Below, one piece after another: positions 49,390 through 58,252 of a stretch of 64,000 nt of DNA. The stretch is from JBGQOG01 sp052113705 (GTDB lineage: Bacteria > Pseudomonadota > Alphaproteobacteria > Rhodobacterales > Rhodobacteraceae), in the NCBI RefSeq assembly GCF_052113705.1, contig NZ_JBGQOG010000002.1, forward strand, positions 124,001 through 188,000. The letters are read 5' to 3'. Both the position numbers and the translations under genes were made by a program. How positions within the stretch are numbered: the first letter of the stretch is position 1; every line of letters begins with the position of its first letter. The notes below the pieces were generated by a model, which had not been told where the DNA came from, ran no database searches, and worked only from the letters and a program-made list of their open reading frames with translations.

Positions 49390-51006
49390 ATGCGCCCGTT
49401 CTTGTTTTCCCTTGCCCTTGTTCCCGCTGCTTTCCCGCTGACCGCTTTGGCCGACACGATTGAGGCGGAGGCCAAGATTTCGCAGGTCACGCTCTATCCC
49501 TGGGGCGCCAGCGTTACCCGGGAGGTCAGCCTTGATCTGACCCCCGGCGCGCATCAGCTGCTGATTCCAGGCCTGCCCGCCAACACCGATCCTTCCTCGC
49601 TGCGGGTGGCGGGCACCGGCGGGGTGACGCTGAGCACGATGACCCTGATGAGTGACCGTCTGCCGGTGACCGAGCGTCCCGAGAGCGCCGAGGTCACCGC
49701 CGCCAAAGCCGAGATTGACCGGCTGAAAGAGGTGCTTCGCACAAGCGATCAGGCCATCGCCGCCGTCGAGCTGAAAGCCAAAGCCGCCGAGGAGCAGCTG
49801 GCCTTTCTGCGCAACCTGAGCACGGGCACAGCGGCGGACCCGGCGCAGATGCAGGCGCTGGCCGCCATGATGGGCAGTCAGGCGCTGGAACTGGGTCAGG
49901 CCAAACTGGCGGCCGAGGCCGAGGCGCAGACGATGAAACGGGCGCAGGAGGCGGATCAGGACGCGCTGAAAGCCGCCGAGCAGGCCCTGGCCGCGCTGCA
50001 GGAGGCGGATGCCGAGAAAGAGGTGCTGGCGCTGGGCGTGGAAGGGCAGGGGCCGACCACCTTCTCGATCACCAGCTACACGGATGCGGCCAGCTGGGCC
50101 CCCGTCTATGACCTGCGGCTGACGCGCGGTGACAACCCCAGCCTGACGCTGGACCGGGGTGTGACCGTGTCGCAGAACTCGGGCGAGGATTGGCGCGGGG
50201 TTGATCTGGTGCTCTCCACCGCCCGCCCCTCGGACCAATCGGCGCCGGGCATGCTCTGGCCGGACCTGCGGCGCATTGGCGATCCGATGCCGCCCGTGGC
50301 CTATGACGCCGCCCCGTCGCCCAAGGCGCTGCGCTCTGACATGGCGATGGAGGCCGCGCCGGCGGTGGTTTCCGCTGGCAGCGCCGAGATGATGGGCGCG
50401 ACGCTGACCTATCACTACGCCACGCCGGTTGATCTGCGCGATGGGGTGGATGGTCTGCGGCTGGCGCTCGATCAGGTGACGCTTGCGCCGCAGATCCGCG
50501 CCGAAGCGGTGCCCGCGCGCGACATGACCGCCTATCTGACCGCGCTGACCAAAAACTCCAGCGGCGAGGTGTTGCTGCCGGGCCGGGCCATGCTCTTTGC
50601 CGATGGGGCGCTGGTGGGCGCGACCGATCTGCCGCTGACGGCGGCCGGGGCCGAAATGACCTTGGGCTTTGGCCCGATCGACGGGCTGCGGCTGACCCGC
50701 ACGGTCAGCAACAACGAAGGCGACCGGGGCATCATCAGCAAATCGAACCAAAAGACCGAAATGGTGCAGATCAAGGTTGAGAACCTGACGCAAGAAAGCT
50801 GGCCGCTCTATGTGCTGGATCAGGTGCCCTATTCGGAACAGGAAGATCTGAGCATCTCCTACACCGCCAGCCCTGCGGCGACCGAGACGGATGTGAAAGA
50901 TCAAAAAGGGGTGCTGGCCTGGGAGAGCGAGATCGCCGCCGGCGAGACGCAAGAGATCAGCATCGAGACCACGCTGAGCTGGCCCAGCGGTAAAGTCCTG
51001 CAATAA
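49390..51006 (+). CDS. Exported DUF4140/DUF4139 protein (mucoidy inhibitor A-like)
   Basis: The product has 538 residues from the ATG at 49390, preceded by GGAGGAG. A signal peptide (MRPFLFSLALVPAAFPLTALA) precedes DTIEAEAKISQVTLYPWGA, the DUF4140 start with its VTLYxxGAxVTRE pattern. A coiled coil covers about residues 95-215. The C-terminal DUF4139 domain includes SITSYTDAASWAPVYDLRLT and ending strands around YVLDQVPYSEQEDLSI. Members of this family are periplasmic or outer-surface proteins of unknown function. It appears to be monocistronic. Confidence 0.88.
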   Translation: MRPFLFSLALVPAAFPLTALADTIEAEAKISQVTLYPWGASVTREVSLDLTPGAHQLLIPGLPANTDPSSLRVAGTGGVTLSTMTLMSDRLPVTERPESAEVTAAKAEIDRLKEVLRTSDQAIAAVELKAKAAEEQLAFLRNLSTGTAADPAQMQALAAMMGSQALELGQAKLAAEAEAQTMKRAQEADQDALKAAEQALAALQEADAEKEVLALGVEGQGPTTFSITSYTDAASWAPVYDLRLTRGDNPSLTLDRGVTVSQNSGEDWRGVDLVLSTARPSDQSAPGMLWPDLRRIGDPMPPVAYDAAPSPKALRSDMAMEAAPAVVSAGSAEMMGATLTYHYATPVDLRDGVDGLRLALDQVTLAPQIRAEAVPARDMTAYLTALTKNSSGEVLLPGRAMLFADGALVGATDLPLTAAGAEMTLGFGPIDGLRLTRTVSNNEGDRGIISKSNQKTEMVQIKVENLTQESWPLYVLDQVPYSEQEDLSISYTASPAATETDVKDQKGVLAWESEIAAGETQEISIETTLSWPSGKVLQ

Positions 51007-51026
51007 CAGGATTTCGACCACGGACC

Positions 51027-51050
51027 GGGGCGCGCCGGGTGACGCGCCCC
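51027..51050 (+). terminator. Hairpin after the DUF4139 gene
   Basis: GGGGCGCG (51027-51034), loop CCGGGTGA, and CGCGCCCC (51043-51050) form a perfect 8 bp GC stem 20 bp after the stop. No T run follows. Confidence 0.6.
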
Positions 51051-51097
51051 GACGGCTCGGCTAGACTGCCGGAAATACCCGCAACCTGCAGGAAGCC

Positions 51098-51946
51098 ATG
51101 ACCGATATTCTCTTTGACGACCGCATCTGTGCGCTGGGCGAAGGCGCCTTTTGGCATCCGCTGCGGCAGCAGTTCTTTTGGTTCGACATTCTGAACTGCA
51201 AGTTGCTGACCCGGACCGAAGACGGCCCGCAGGAGTGGCAGATGACCGAGATGTGCTCGGCGGCGGGCTGGATTGATGCCGACACGCTGCTGATCGCCTC
51301 GGAAACCGCTTTGTTCCGGTTTGACCTGATCACCGGCAGCCGCAGCGACCTTTGTGCGCTGGAGGCAGAGAACCCGGTGACGCGTTCCAACGATGGCCGC
51401 GCCGATCCCTGGGGTGGCTTCTGGATCGGCACGATGGGCAAGGGCGCGCAGCCGCAGGCGGGGTCGATCTACCGCTATTTCGGCGGTGAATTGCGCCGGA
51501 TCGTCCCGGAGATCACCATTTCAAATGCGATCTGTTTCGCGCCGGACCGAAGCTGCGCCTATTATGCCGACACGGATGCGCAGAAAATCTGGCGGCAGCG
51601 CCTTGATGCCGCGGGCTGGCCCGAGGGCGCGCCGCAGCTCTTCCGCGATCTGGCGCCTGAGGGGATTTATCCCGATGGCGCGGTGACCGATGCGGCGGGC
51701 AATCTGTGGAATGCGCAATGGGGCGCGGGCCGCGTCGCCTGCTATGACGCGGCGGGCAATTTCCTGCGCGCGCTCAGCCTGCCTGCCGGGCAAAGCTCAT
51801 GCCCTGCTTTTGGCGGCGCGGCGTTTGACCAGCTGTTTGTGACCACCGCCGCGGTGGGGGACAAGGGCGCCGGGGTGGGCTGCACCTATCGCCTCACAGC
51901 CCCCGATTTGCGCGGACGGGCCGAGCCGCAGGTGGTACTGGGCTGA
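51098..51946 (+). CDS. SMP-30/gluconolactonase-family lactonase
   Basis: The 282-residue six-bladed propeller has CALGEGAFWHPLRQQFFWFDI with the first metal-binding glutamate, SNDGRADPWGGFWIGTMG with the substrate and metal asparagine and aspartate, SNAICFAPDRSCAYYADT, and YPDGAVTDAAGNLWNAQWGAGRV with the catalytic aspartate. These fit sugar lactonases acting on gluconolactone, arabinolactone or xylonolactone. The substrate is unresolved. It precedes kynU by 121 bp and is probably a separate unit. Confidence 0.9.
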   Translation: MTDILFDDRICALGEGAFWHPLRQQFFWFDILNCKLLTRTEDGPQEWQMTEMCSAAGWIDADTLLIASETALFRFDLITGSRSDLCALEAENPVTRSNDGRADPWGGFWIGTMGKGAQPQAGSIYRYFGGELRRIVPEITISNAICFAPDRSCAYYADTDAQKIWRQRLDAAGWPEGAPQLFRDLAPEGIYPDGAVTDAAGNLWNAQWGAGRVACYDAAGNFLRALSLPAGQSSCPAFGGAAFDQLFVTTAAVGDKGAGVGCTYRLTAPDLRGRAEPQVVLG

Positions 51947-52022
51947 GGGCGGCGCGACGTTATGCTGTGCGGGCCCGCGCAAAGCCCTTGAAGCCGCGCC
52001 GGGGGCGTGAAAATCTCGCCCT

Positions 52023-52049
52023 CTCTGCGGCCGGTTTTTCCGGGCAGAG
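52023..52049 (+). promoter_or_regulatory. 5' leader hairpin before kynU
   Basis: CTCTGC (52023-52028) pairs with GCAGAG (52044-52049), and inside it CCGG (52031-52034) pairs with CCGG (52040-52043) around TTTTT. It sits 5 nt upstream of the AAGGAG ribosome binding site at 52055-52060 and could act in translation control or as an upstream terminator. Confidence 0.4.
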
Positions 52050-52067
52050 GCAGCAAGGAGAATGCCC

Positions 52068-53261
52068 GTGACCGATTTCGCCGAAACCCGCGCCCAGTTT
52101 GATCTGCCCGAGGGGGTCATCTATCTCGATGGCAATTCACTGGGGCCTTTGCCGCGGGCGGCGGCGGCGCGGGTCGCGCGGTGCGTGACCGAGGAATGGG
52201 GGCAGATGCTGATCACCGGCTGGAACAAGGCCGGCTGGATGGAGCAGCCCAGCCGCATCGGCGACCGCATCGCCCGCCTGATCGGCGCCGAGCCGGGCAC
52301 GGTGGTGATGGGCGATACGCTGTCGATCAAGGTCTATCAGGCGCTGGCCTCGGCGCTGGAGATGGTGCCGGAGCGGCGGGTGATCCTCTCGGACAGCGGC
52401 AATTTCCCCTCGGATCTTTACATGGCCGAGGGGCTTTGTCGCAGTCTGGGGCCGGATTATGCCCTGCGTGTTGTGGCACCCGAAGAGGTGATGGAGGCGC
52501 TGGATGACAGCGTGGCGGTGATGATGATCACCGAGGTGGATTACCGCACGGGCCGCCGGCACGACATGAAGGCGTTGACCGCGCGGGCGCATGAGGTGGG
52601 GGCGCTGGCGGTCTGGGACCTTGCGCATTCGGCGGGGGCTTTGCCGGTGGAGCTGGCGGCGGGCGGGGCCGATTTCGGGGTAGGTTGCACCTATAAATAC
52701 CTCAATTCCGGCCCGGGCGGCCCCGCCTTCATCTATGTCGCCCCGCGCCATGCCGAGCGGGCGCGCCCGGCGCTGTCCGGCTGGCTGGGGCATGAGGCGC
52801 CCTTTGCCTTTGAGCCCAGCTACCGCCCCGGGCGCGGGATTGAGCGGATGCGGGTGGGCACGCCGCCGATCCTGCAACTGGCGGCGCTCGAGGCGGCGCT
52901 GAATGTCTGGGACGGGGTCGAAATGGCCGATATCCGCCGCGTCTCGCTGGCATTGGGGGATCGTTTCATCGCCGGGGTCGAGGCCGCCTGCCCGGAGCTG
53001 GTCCTCGCCACGCCGCGCGCGCATGACGAACGCGGCAGCCAGGTCAGTTTCCGCCACCCCGAGGGCTATGCGATCATGCAGGCGCTGATTGCCGAAGGGG
53101 TGGTGGGGGATTTCCGCGCCCCCGATATCCTGCGCTTTGGCTTTACCCCGCTGTATATCAACAGCGAAGATGTCGACATGGCGGTGGCGATCATCGCCGA
53201 GGTGATGCGCGACGCGCTCTGGGACCGGCCCGAGTTCAAAACCCGGGCGCGGGTGACCTGA
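52068..53261 (+). CDS. kynU: Kynureninase
   Basis: I chose the GTG at 52068, 7 nt after AAGGAG; the ATG at 52062 is only 1 nt away. The product has 397 residues. The PLP enzyme cleaves kynurenine to anthranilate and alanine. VIYLDGNSLGPLP, VWDLAHSAGALPVELAAGGADF with the PLP aspartate, and GCTYKYLNSGPGGPAFIYV with the PLP lysine are present. The C-terminal GSQVSFRHPEGY and VGDFRAPDILRFGFTPLY are strong family marks. It is followed by a 49-codon frame and kynA. Confidence 0.95.
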   Translation: MTDFAETRAQFDLPEGVIYLDGNSLGPLPRAAAARVARCVTEEWGQMLITGWNKAGWMEQPSRIGDRIARLIGAEPGTVVMGDTLSIKVYQALASALEMVPERRVILSDSGNFPSDLYMAEGLCRSLGPDYALRVVAPEEVMEALDDSVAVMMITEVDYRTGRRHDMKALTARAHEVGALAVWDLAHSAGALPVELAAGGADFGVGCTYKYLNSGPGGPAFIYVAPRHAERARPALSGWLGHEAPFAFEPSYRPGRGIERMRVGTPPILQLAALEAALNVWDGVEMADIRRVSLALGDRFIAGVEAACPELVLATPRAHDERGSQVSFRHPEGYAIMQALIAEGVVGDFRAPDILRFGFTPLYINSEDVDMAVAIIAEVMRDALWDRPEFKTRARVT

Positions 53262-53410
53262 TGCGGGCTGTGGGATTGCCCCTGCCCGGCCTTTTCGAGG
53301 CCACCGGCGACCGGCCGCTTTGTGCGGTGGCGGGCTGGATCTGCCATTGGCGCAAGATCGGCCAGATGTCGGTTCTGGCGCGGCAGGGCGGCGCGATGCT
53401 GCCCGCCTGA
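53261..53410 (+). CDS. Small 49-codon open frame between kynU and kynA
   Basis: The frame from ATG 53261 to TGA 53408-53410 starts in the kynU stop (TGATG), so translation could pass straight on. It encodes 49 residues with WICHWRKIG in the middle, hydrophobic at the start and with two cysteines. I recognise no family. A short hairpin (CCCGGC-TCCT-GCCGGG, 53412-53427) follows. It may be a genuine small protein, a remnant, or just a coupling leader to kynA. Confidence 0.4.
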   Translation: MRAVGLPLPGLFEATGDRPLCAVAGWICHWRKIGQMSVLARQGGAMLPA

Positions 53411-53452
53411 TCCCGGCTCCTGCCGGGGAAAATTGCTCCGGAGGAGGTCCTG

Positions 53453-54304
53453 ATGACCGAGAAATGCCCGCATACCGCCTATGATCCCGCCCGCGAGGGC
53501 GCTGAAATGTCGTTCAAGGACCGGATGTCCTATGGCGATTACCTGCAGATCGACACCATCCTGAACGCCCAGCATCTGCGCACCGGCGCGCATGATGAGA
53601 TGCTGTTCATCATCCAGCACCAGACCTCGGAGCTGTGGATGCGGCTGGCGCTGCATGAGCTGGACGCCGCCCGCCGTGCGATTGCGGGCGACCGGCTGCG
53701 CGAGAGCTTCAAGATGCTCTCCCGCGTGGCGCGGATCTTTGAGCAGCTGAATTCGGCCTGGGATGTGCTGCGCACGATGACGCCCAGCGATTACACCACC
53801 TTCCGTGACGGGCTGGGGCAAAGCTCGGGCTTTCAGTCCTGGCAATACCGGCTGATCGAATATGCGGTCGGCAACCGCAATGCCGCGATGCTGCGCCCGC
53901 ATGAGCACCGGCCCGATCTTTTGGCGCTGTTGCAGGCCGAGCTGGCCCGGCCCTCGCTCTATGACGAGGCCCTGCGGCATCTGGCCCGCGCCGGGCTGCC
54001 GGTGCCCGAAGCGGTGCTGAGCCGCGATCTGGCGCAGCCCTGGGCGGCGGATGCCGGGGTGCAGGCGGTCTGGGAAACCGTCTACCGCGCGCCCGAGACC
54101 CATTGGGAGGCCTATGAGCTGGCCGAGAAACTGGTGGATTTTGAGGATTACTTCCGCCGCTGGCGCTTCAACCATGTCACCACGGTCGAGCGGGTGATCG
54201 GTTTCAAACGCGGCACGGGCGGTACCGCCGGGGTCAGCTATCTGCGCCGGATGCTTGAGGTCGAGCTTTTCCCCGAGCTTTGGCATCTGCGCACCACGCT
54301 CTGA
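53453..54304 (+). CDS. kynA: Tryptophan 2,3-dioxygenase
   Basis: The 283-residue heme enzyme opens the indole ring to N-formylkynurenine. MSYGDYLQIDTILNAQH, HDEMLFIIQHQTSELWMRLALHEL with the active-site histidine and arginine, and SSGFQSWQYRLIEYAVGN are visible. The late FKRGTGGTAGVSYLRRML is the conserved substrate loop, with the heme histidine in the preceding FNHVTTVERVIG. The ribosome binding site is GGAGGAGG. kynB (formamidase) is not seen nearby. Confidence 0.95.
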   Translation: MTEKCPHTAYDPAREGAEMSFKDRMSYGDYLQIDTILNAQHLRTGAHDEMLFIIQHQTSELWMRLALHELDAARRAIAGDRLRESFKMLSRVARIFEQLNSAWDVLRTMTPSDYTTFRDGLGQSSGFQSWQYRLIEYAVGNRNAAMLRPHEHRPDLLALLQAELARPSLYDEALRHLARAGLPVPEAVLSRDLAQPWAADAGVQAVWETVYRAPETHWEAYELAEKLVDFEDYFRRWRFNHVTTVERVIGFKRGTGGTAGVSYLRRMLEVELFPELWHLRTTL

Positions 54305-54382
54305 CCGGGCGGCGGGCGGAAAATCTGAAATAGACGCCCGATTTCGGGCGGCAGGGCGGGGCCGCCCGCGCTAGGGTGGCGC

Positions 54383-55462
54383 ATGTTGTTCGATCTTCCC
54401 CCGTCGGAGGTGCTCTACGCCGCCCTCCTCGCCCGCGATCCGGCCTATGAGGGCCGGGCCTATGTCTGTGTCCGCACCACCGGCGTGTTTTGCCGTCTGA
54501 CCTGTCCGGCGCGCAAACCGCTTGCTGCCAATTGCAGCTTTTTCGACAGTATCGCCGCCTGTCTGGAGGCGGGGTTCCGCCCCTGCAAACGCTGCCATCC
54601 GCTGGCCCCCTCGGCACAGGCCGATCGGGCGGTGGCGGCTCTTCTGGCGGCGCTGGAGGATGACCCCGACCACCGCTGGAGCGAGGAGGACGTGATCCGC
54701 CGGGGATATGATCCCTCGACCGTGCGGCGGGCGTTCAAACGCCAGTTTGGCCTGACCTTTCTGGATCTCGCCCGACTGCGACGGATCGGCGAGGGGTTTG
54801 AGGCGCTCTCCGAAGGCGCCAAGGTGATCGAGGCGCAGCAGGAGGCGGGATTTGACTCACCTGCCGCCTTTCGGGCCGCCTTTGCCCGGCTGTTGGGGCA
54901 GGCGCCGGGGCGCTTTGCCAGCCCCGGATTGCTGCGCGCCGATTGGTTGCAAACGCCGCTGGGGCCGATGCTGGCGGTGTGTGATGCCCGCGCGCTGCAC
55001 CTGCTGGAATTCATCGACCGTCCGGCGCTGCCCGGTGAGCTGAAGCGCCTGCTCGCGGCCTGCAAGGGTGATCTGGGGATCGGGCGCACGCCCGTGCATG
55101 ACCTGCTCGCCGCAGAACTCGCGGCATTTTTCGCCGGAGACAGCGCGGATTTCACTGTTCCGCTGGTGATGCACGGCACGCCGTTCACCCGCGAGGTCTG
55201 GCAGCGCCTGCTGCGCATTCCTGCAGGGGAAACCCGCAGCTATGGCCAATTGGCCGCCGAGATGGGCCAGCCCGGGGCTAGCCGGGCGGTGGCGCGCGCC
55301 AATGGTGCCAATCAGATCGCGCTGATCATTCCCTGCCACAGGGTGATCGGTGCCGATGGCACGCTGACCGGCTATGGCGGCGGCCTCTGGCGCAAGCAAA
55401 AGCTGATTGAGCTGGAGCGACATTACGCTACGGCAAGTAAAGCCAGTATTTGTTCGCGCTAA
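54383..55462 (+). CDS. ada: Ada-type bifunctional DNA alkylation repair protein
   Basis: The 359-residue protein has an N-terminal Ada zinc domain with four cysteines (VFCRLTCPARK and FRPCKRCHPL), an AraC-like helix-turn-helix (about 95-175, DPSTVRRAFKRQFGLTFLDL), and a C-terminal O6-alkylguanine transferase with IPCHRVIGADG and the GETRSYGQLAAEMGQP segment. The whole order is that of Ada. It repairs O6-alkylguanine and, through the N-terminal cysteine, methyl phosphotriesters while activating transcription. It is upstream of nadA but separated by 142 bp. Confidence 0.94.
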   Translation: MLFDLPPSEVLYAALLARDPAYEGRAYVCVRTTGVFCRLTCPARKPLAANCSFFDSIAACLEAGFRPCKRCHPLAPSAQADRAVAALLAALEDDPDHRWSEEDVIRRGYDPSTVRRAFKRQFGLTFLDLARLRRIGEGFEALSEGAKVIEAQQEAGFDSPAAFRAAFARLLGQAPGRFASPGLLRADWLQTPLGPMLAVCDARALHLLEFIDRPALPGELKRLLAACKGDLGIGRTPVHDLLAAELAAFFAGDSADFTVPLVMHGTPFTREVWQRLLRIPAGETRSYGQLAAEMGQPGASRAVARANGANQIALIIPCHRVIGADGTLTGYGGGLWRKQKLIELERHYATASKASICSR

Positions 55463-55604
55463 CCCCAGCCTCGCAGTGCCTCTTGACGTATTACCGTCAT
55501 ATTTTCCAAGGCAGATACGACTTTTTGATTTAACTCTGCCCCTCCAGCCCTTACATGCAGCCTGCAGCCAGTGCTGGGGCTGCTACAGTCAGGGGGAGGT
55601 ACCC
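55463..55604 (+). promoter_or_regulatory. nadA promoter and operator region
   Basis: A perfect inverted repeat TGACG-TATTAC-CGTCA is at 55484-55499 and overlaps a -35-like TTGACG. A second weak hairpin, GCAGCC (55564-55569) and GGCTGC (55578-55583), lies in the leader. GGGGGAGG at 55592-55599 is the ribosome binding site. The inverted repeat is a good candidate operator for a NAD-pathway repressor; the regulator is not known from this window. Confidence 0.5.
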
Positions 55605-56657
55605 ATGCTGGACATCGCTTCGATGCGCGGATCTTTGGCCGAGGCCTATGATCTGGCCCCGTCGGTGGAGGCCGCCGAGGCCACGCGCGACATTCACGCC
55701 CGAATGGACCGGGTGGTGCCCTTCGCGGATTGGGCGCGCTATGCCCCCTATGTCATTGCGATCAACCGGCTCAAGGCCGAGCGGAACGCCGTGATCCTTG
55801 CGCATAATTACATGACGCCCGAGATTTTCCACGGCGTCGCCGATGTGGTGGGCGACAGCCTGCAACTCGCCATCAAGGCGACGGAAGTCGAGGCGGACGT
55901 CATTGTGCAATGCGGTGTGCATTTCATGGCCGAAACCTCGAAAATCCTGAACCCTGCCAAAACCGTGCTGATCCCGGATATGGAAGCGGGCTGTTCGCTG
56001 GCGGAATCCATCACCGCTGCGGGGATTGCCGAGATGCGGGCGAAATATCCCGGCGCGCCGGTGGTTTCCTATGTGAACACCACCGCGGAGGTAAAAGCCG
56101 CCTCGGACATCTGCTGCACCTCGTCCAATGCCGCGCAGATCGTGGCGGCGATGGAGGGCGACACGGTGATCATGACGCCCGACCAATATCTGGCGCAGAA
56201 CGTGGCCAAGATGGTGCCGCAAAAGAACGTGGTCTGGTGGGAGGGCTCGTGCATCGTGCATGAGCAGTTCACCCCGCAGGACCTGCGCGATTTCCGCAAG
56301 TTCAACCCCGAAACCCGCATCATCGCGCATCCCGAATGCCCGCCCGATGTGGTGGCCGAGGCGGATTTCTCCGGCTCGACCTCCGGCATCATCGACTATG
56401 TGCACAAGCATCAGCCGAAATCGGCGATGCTCGTCACCGAATGCTCGATGGCCTCGAACATCGCGGATGAGCTGCCGGGGGTGGATTTCGTCGGCCCCTG
56501 CATGATGTGCCCCTATATGAAAAAGATCACGCTGGAGAAGATCCTGTGGTCGCTGCACACGATGAGCCAGGAAGTGGTGGTTGATCTTGAGGTTGCCGCC
56601 AAAGCCCGGATCGCGGTGCAGCGGATGATCGACCTCAGCCGGAAGATCGCGGGATGA
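55605..56657 (+). CDS. nadA: Quinolinate synthase A
   Basis: The 350-residue 4Fe-4S enzyme makes quinolinate from iminoaspartate and dihydroxyacetone phosphate. AVILAHNYMTPEIFHGVADVVGDSL is the conserved substrate region. Cluster cysteines lie in VQCGVHFM, SDICCTSSNAA and GPCMMCPYMKK. VWWEGSCIVHEQF and EADFSGSTSGIIDYV are typical. I chose the ATG at 55605 for its GGGGGAGG site. It overlaps nadB by 4 bp. Confidence 0.96.
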   Translation: MLDIASMRGSLAEAYDLAPSVEAAEATRDIHARMDRVVPFADWARYAPYVIAINRLKAERNAVILAHNYMTPEIFHGVADVVGDSLQLAIKATEVEADVIVQCGVHFMAETSKILNPAKTVLIPDMEAGCSLAESITAAGIAEMRAKYPGAPVVSYVNTTAEVKAASDICCTSSNAAQIVAAMEGDTVIMTPDQYLAQNVAKMVPQKNVVWWEGSCIVHEQFTPQDLRDFRKFNPETRIIAHPECPPDVVAEADFSGSTSGIIDYVHKHQPKSAMLVTECSMASNIADELPGVDFVGPCMMCPYMKKITLEKILWSLHTMSQEVVVDLEVAAKARIAVQRMIDLSRKIAG

Positions 56658-58252
56658 ACGCCCCCCTGGCGGCGGGCGGCCCGGTGGTTGACACCGGACG
56701 GGTGATCATTGTCGGTGCGGGTCTGGGCGCGCTTTATGCCGCGCTGAAACTGGCCCCGCGGCCGGTGCTGGTGATCTCACCCGAGGCTTTGGGCACCGGG
56801 GCGTCCTCGGCCTGGGCGCAGGGCGGGGTGGCGGCGGCAATGGCCGCCTCGGATACCTCTACCGCGCATGCTGCCGATACGGTGCGCGCCGGGGCGGGGA
56901 CGGTGGACGCGAGCGTCGCCGAGATGGTCACCGCCGAGGCGCGGGCGCATATCCTCAACCTCACCGATCTTGGCACGCCGTTTGATCGTGCGCCGGATGG
57001 CGGCTATGTCCTCTCGCGCGAAGCCGCGCATTCGCAGGCCCGCGTTGTGCGGGTCAAGGGCGATCAGGCCGGGCGTGAGATCATGCAGGCCTTGATCGAG
57101 GCGGTACGCGATACCGCCAGCATTCAGGTGGCCGAAGGGGTTCTCGCCTCCGGGCTTGAGGTCACCGAGGGCCGCGTCACCGGATTGTGGGTCGAGCGGG
57201 CCGATCAGCCTTCCGGCCGGATCCTGCTGCGCGGGGCGGCGGTGCTGCTGGCGGGCGGCGGCTCGGGCGGGCTCTATGCGGTGACCACCAATCCGCCGCG
57301 CATCCGGGGTCAGGTGATCGGCATGGCGGCACGCGCAGGCGCGGTGATTGCCGATGCCGAGATGGTGCAGTTCCACCCGACAGCGATTGCCAGCGGTGAG
57401 GATCCGGCCCCTTTGGCGACCGAAGCTTTGCGCGGTGAAGGCGCCACGCTGATCAACGCGGCGGGCGAGCGCTTCATGCTGGCGCTGCATCCCGATGCCG
57501 AACTCGCGCCGCGCGACATCGTCGCCCGGGCGATCTTTGCCGAATATCAGGCCGGGCGCCGTCCTGCGCTGGACACCCGCGCCGCCTTGGGGGCCGAGGT
57601 GATGACCCGCTTTCCGGCGGTGGCCGAGGCCTGCACCCGCGCGGGCATCAATCCGGTGACCGAGCCGATCCCGGTCGCTGCCGCCGCGCATTACCATATG
57701 GGCGGGATCGAGACCGACCGTCAGGGCCGCGCCAGCCTCGTCGGGCTTTGGGTTTGCGGCGAAGCCTCCTCGACCGGCCTGCACGGGGCCAACCGTCTGG
57801 CCTCCAACGGGCTGTTGGAGGCGCTGGTCTATGGCCGCATCTGCGCGCTCGACATTGCTGCCGCGCTGGGCGTGGAGGTGCCGAGTGCGCCGGTGGTGCT
57901 CGATTTCCCCGCAGGCGGCAGCCAGCCCGATCCGGCGCTGGTGGCAGAGTTGCGGGTGATGATGAGCAATGATGTGGGCGTCGTACGCCATGGCGCCGGG
58001 CTGACCCGCGCTTTGGCGAACATCGCCGCGCTGGAGGCGGCGGGCGGCGCCTGTGAGGCCTTCCGCAACATGACTGCCACCGCCACGCTGATCACCGCCG
58101 CCGCTTTGGCCCGCCACGAAAGCCGGGGCGGACATTTCCGAAGCGATTACCCTGCCGCCGATCCGGCGCTGGCGCAGCGCTCGCATTTCACCCTTGCGCG
58201 GGCGCTGGAAATCCGCGCCGCTGCCGTTTCGGAGACCGCCGATGTTGCCTGA
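56654..58252 (+). CDS. nadB: L-aspartate oxidase
   Basis: The 532-residue flavoprotein oxidises aspartate to iminoaspartate for NadA. The FAD motif is VGAGLGALYAALKLA. SAWAQGGVAAAMAASDTSTAHAADT, REAAHSQARVVRVKGDQ, MVQFHPTAIAS and YHMGGIETDRQGRASL with LWVCGEASSTGLHGANRLASNG mark the fumarate reductase-like fold. It overlaps nadA by 4 bp and nadC by 11 bp, so the three form one operon. Confidence 0.96.
   Translation: MNAPLAAGGPVVDTGRVIIVGAGLGALYAALKLAPRPVLVISPEALGTGASSAWAQGGVAAAMAASDTSTAHAADTVRAGAGTVDASVAEMVTAEARAHILNLTDLGTPFDRAPDGGYVLSREAAHSQARVVRVKGDQAGREIMQALIEAVRDTASIQVAEGVLASGLEVTEGRVTGLWVERADQPSGRILLRGAAVLLAGGGSGGLYAVTTNPPRIRGQVIGMAARAGAVIADAEMVQFHPTAIASGEDPAPLATEALRGEGATLINAAGERFMLALHPDAELAPRDIVARAIFAEYQAGRRPALDTRAALGAEVMTRFPAVAEACTRAGINPVTEPIPVAAAAHYHMGGIETDRQGRASLVGLWVCGEASSTGLHGANRLASNGLLEALVYGRICALDIAAALGVEVPSAPVVLDFPAGGSQPDPALVAELRVMMSNDVGVVRHGAGLTRALANIAALEAAGGACEAFRNMTATATLITAAALARHESRGGHFRSDYPAADPALAQRSHFTLARALEIRAAAVSETADVA

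Noticed and set aside
49123..51021. A 632-codon minus-strand frame opposite the DUF4139 gene
   Set aside because: Antisense shadow; the plus-strand frame has a signal peptide, ribosome binding site and domain pattern.
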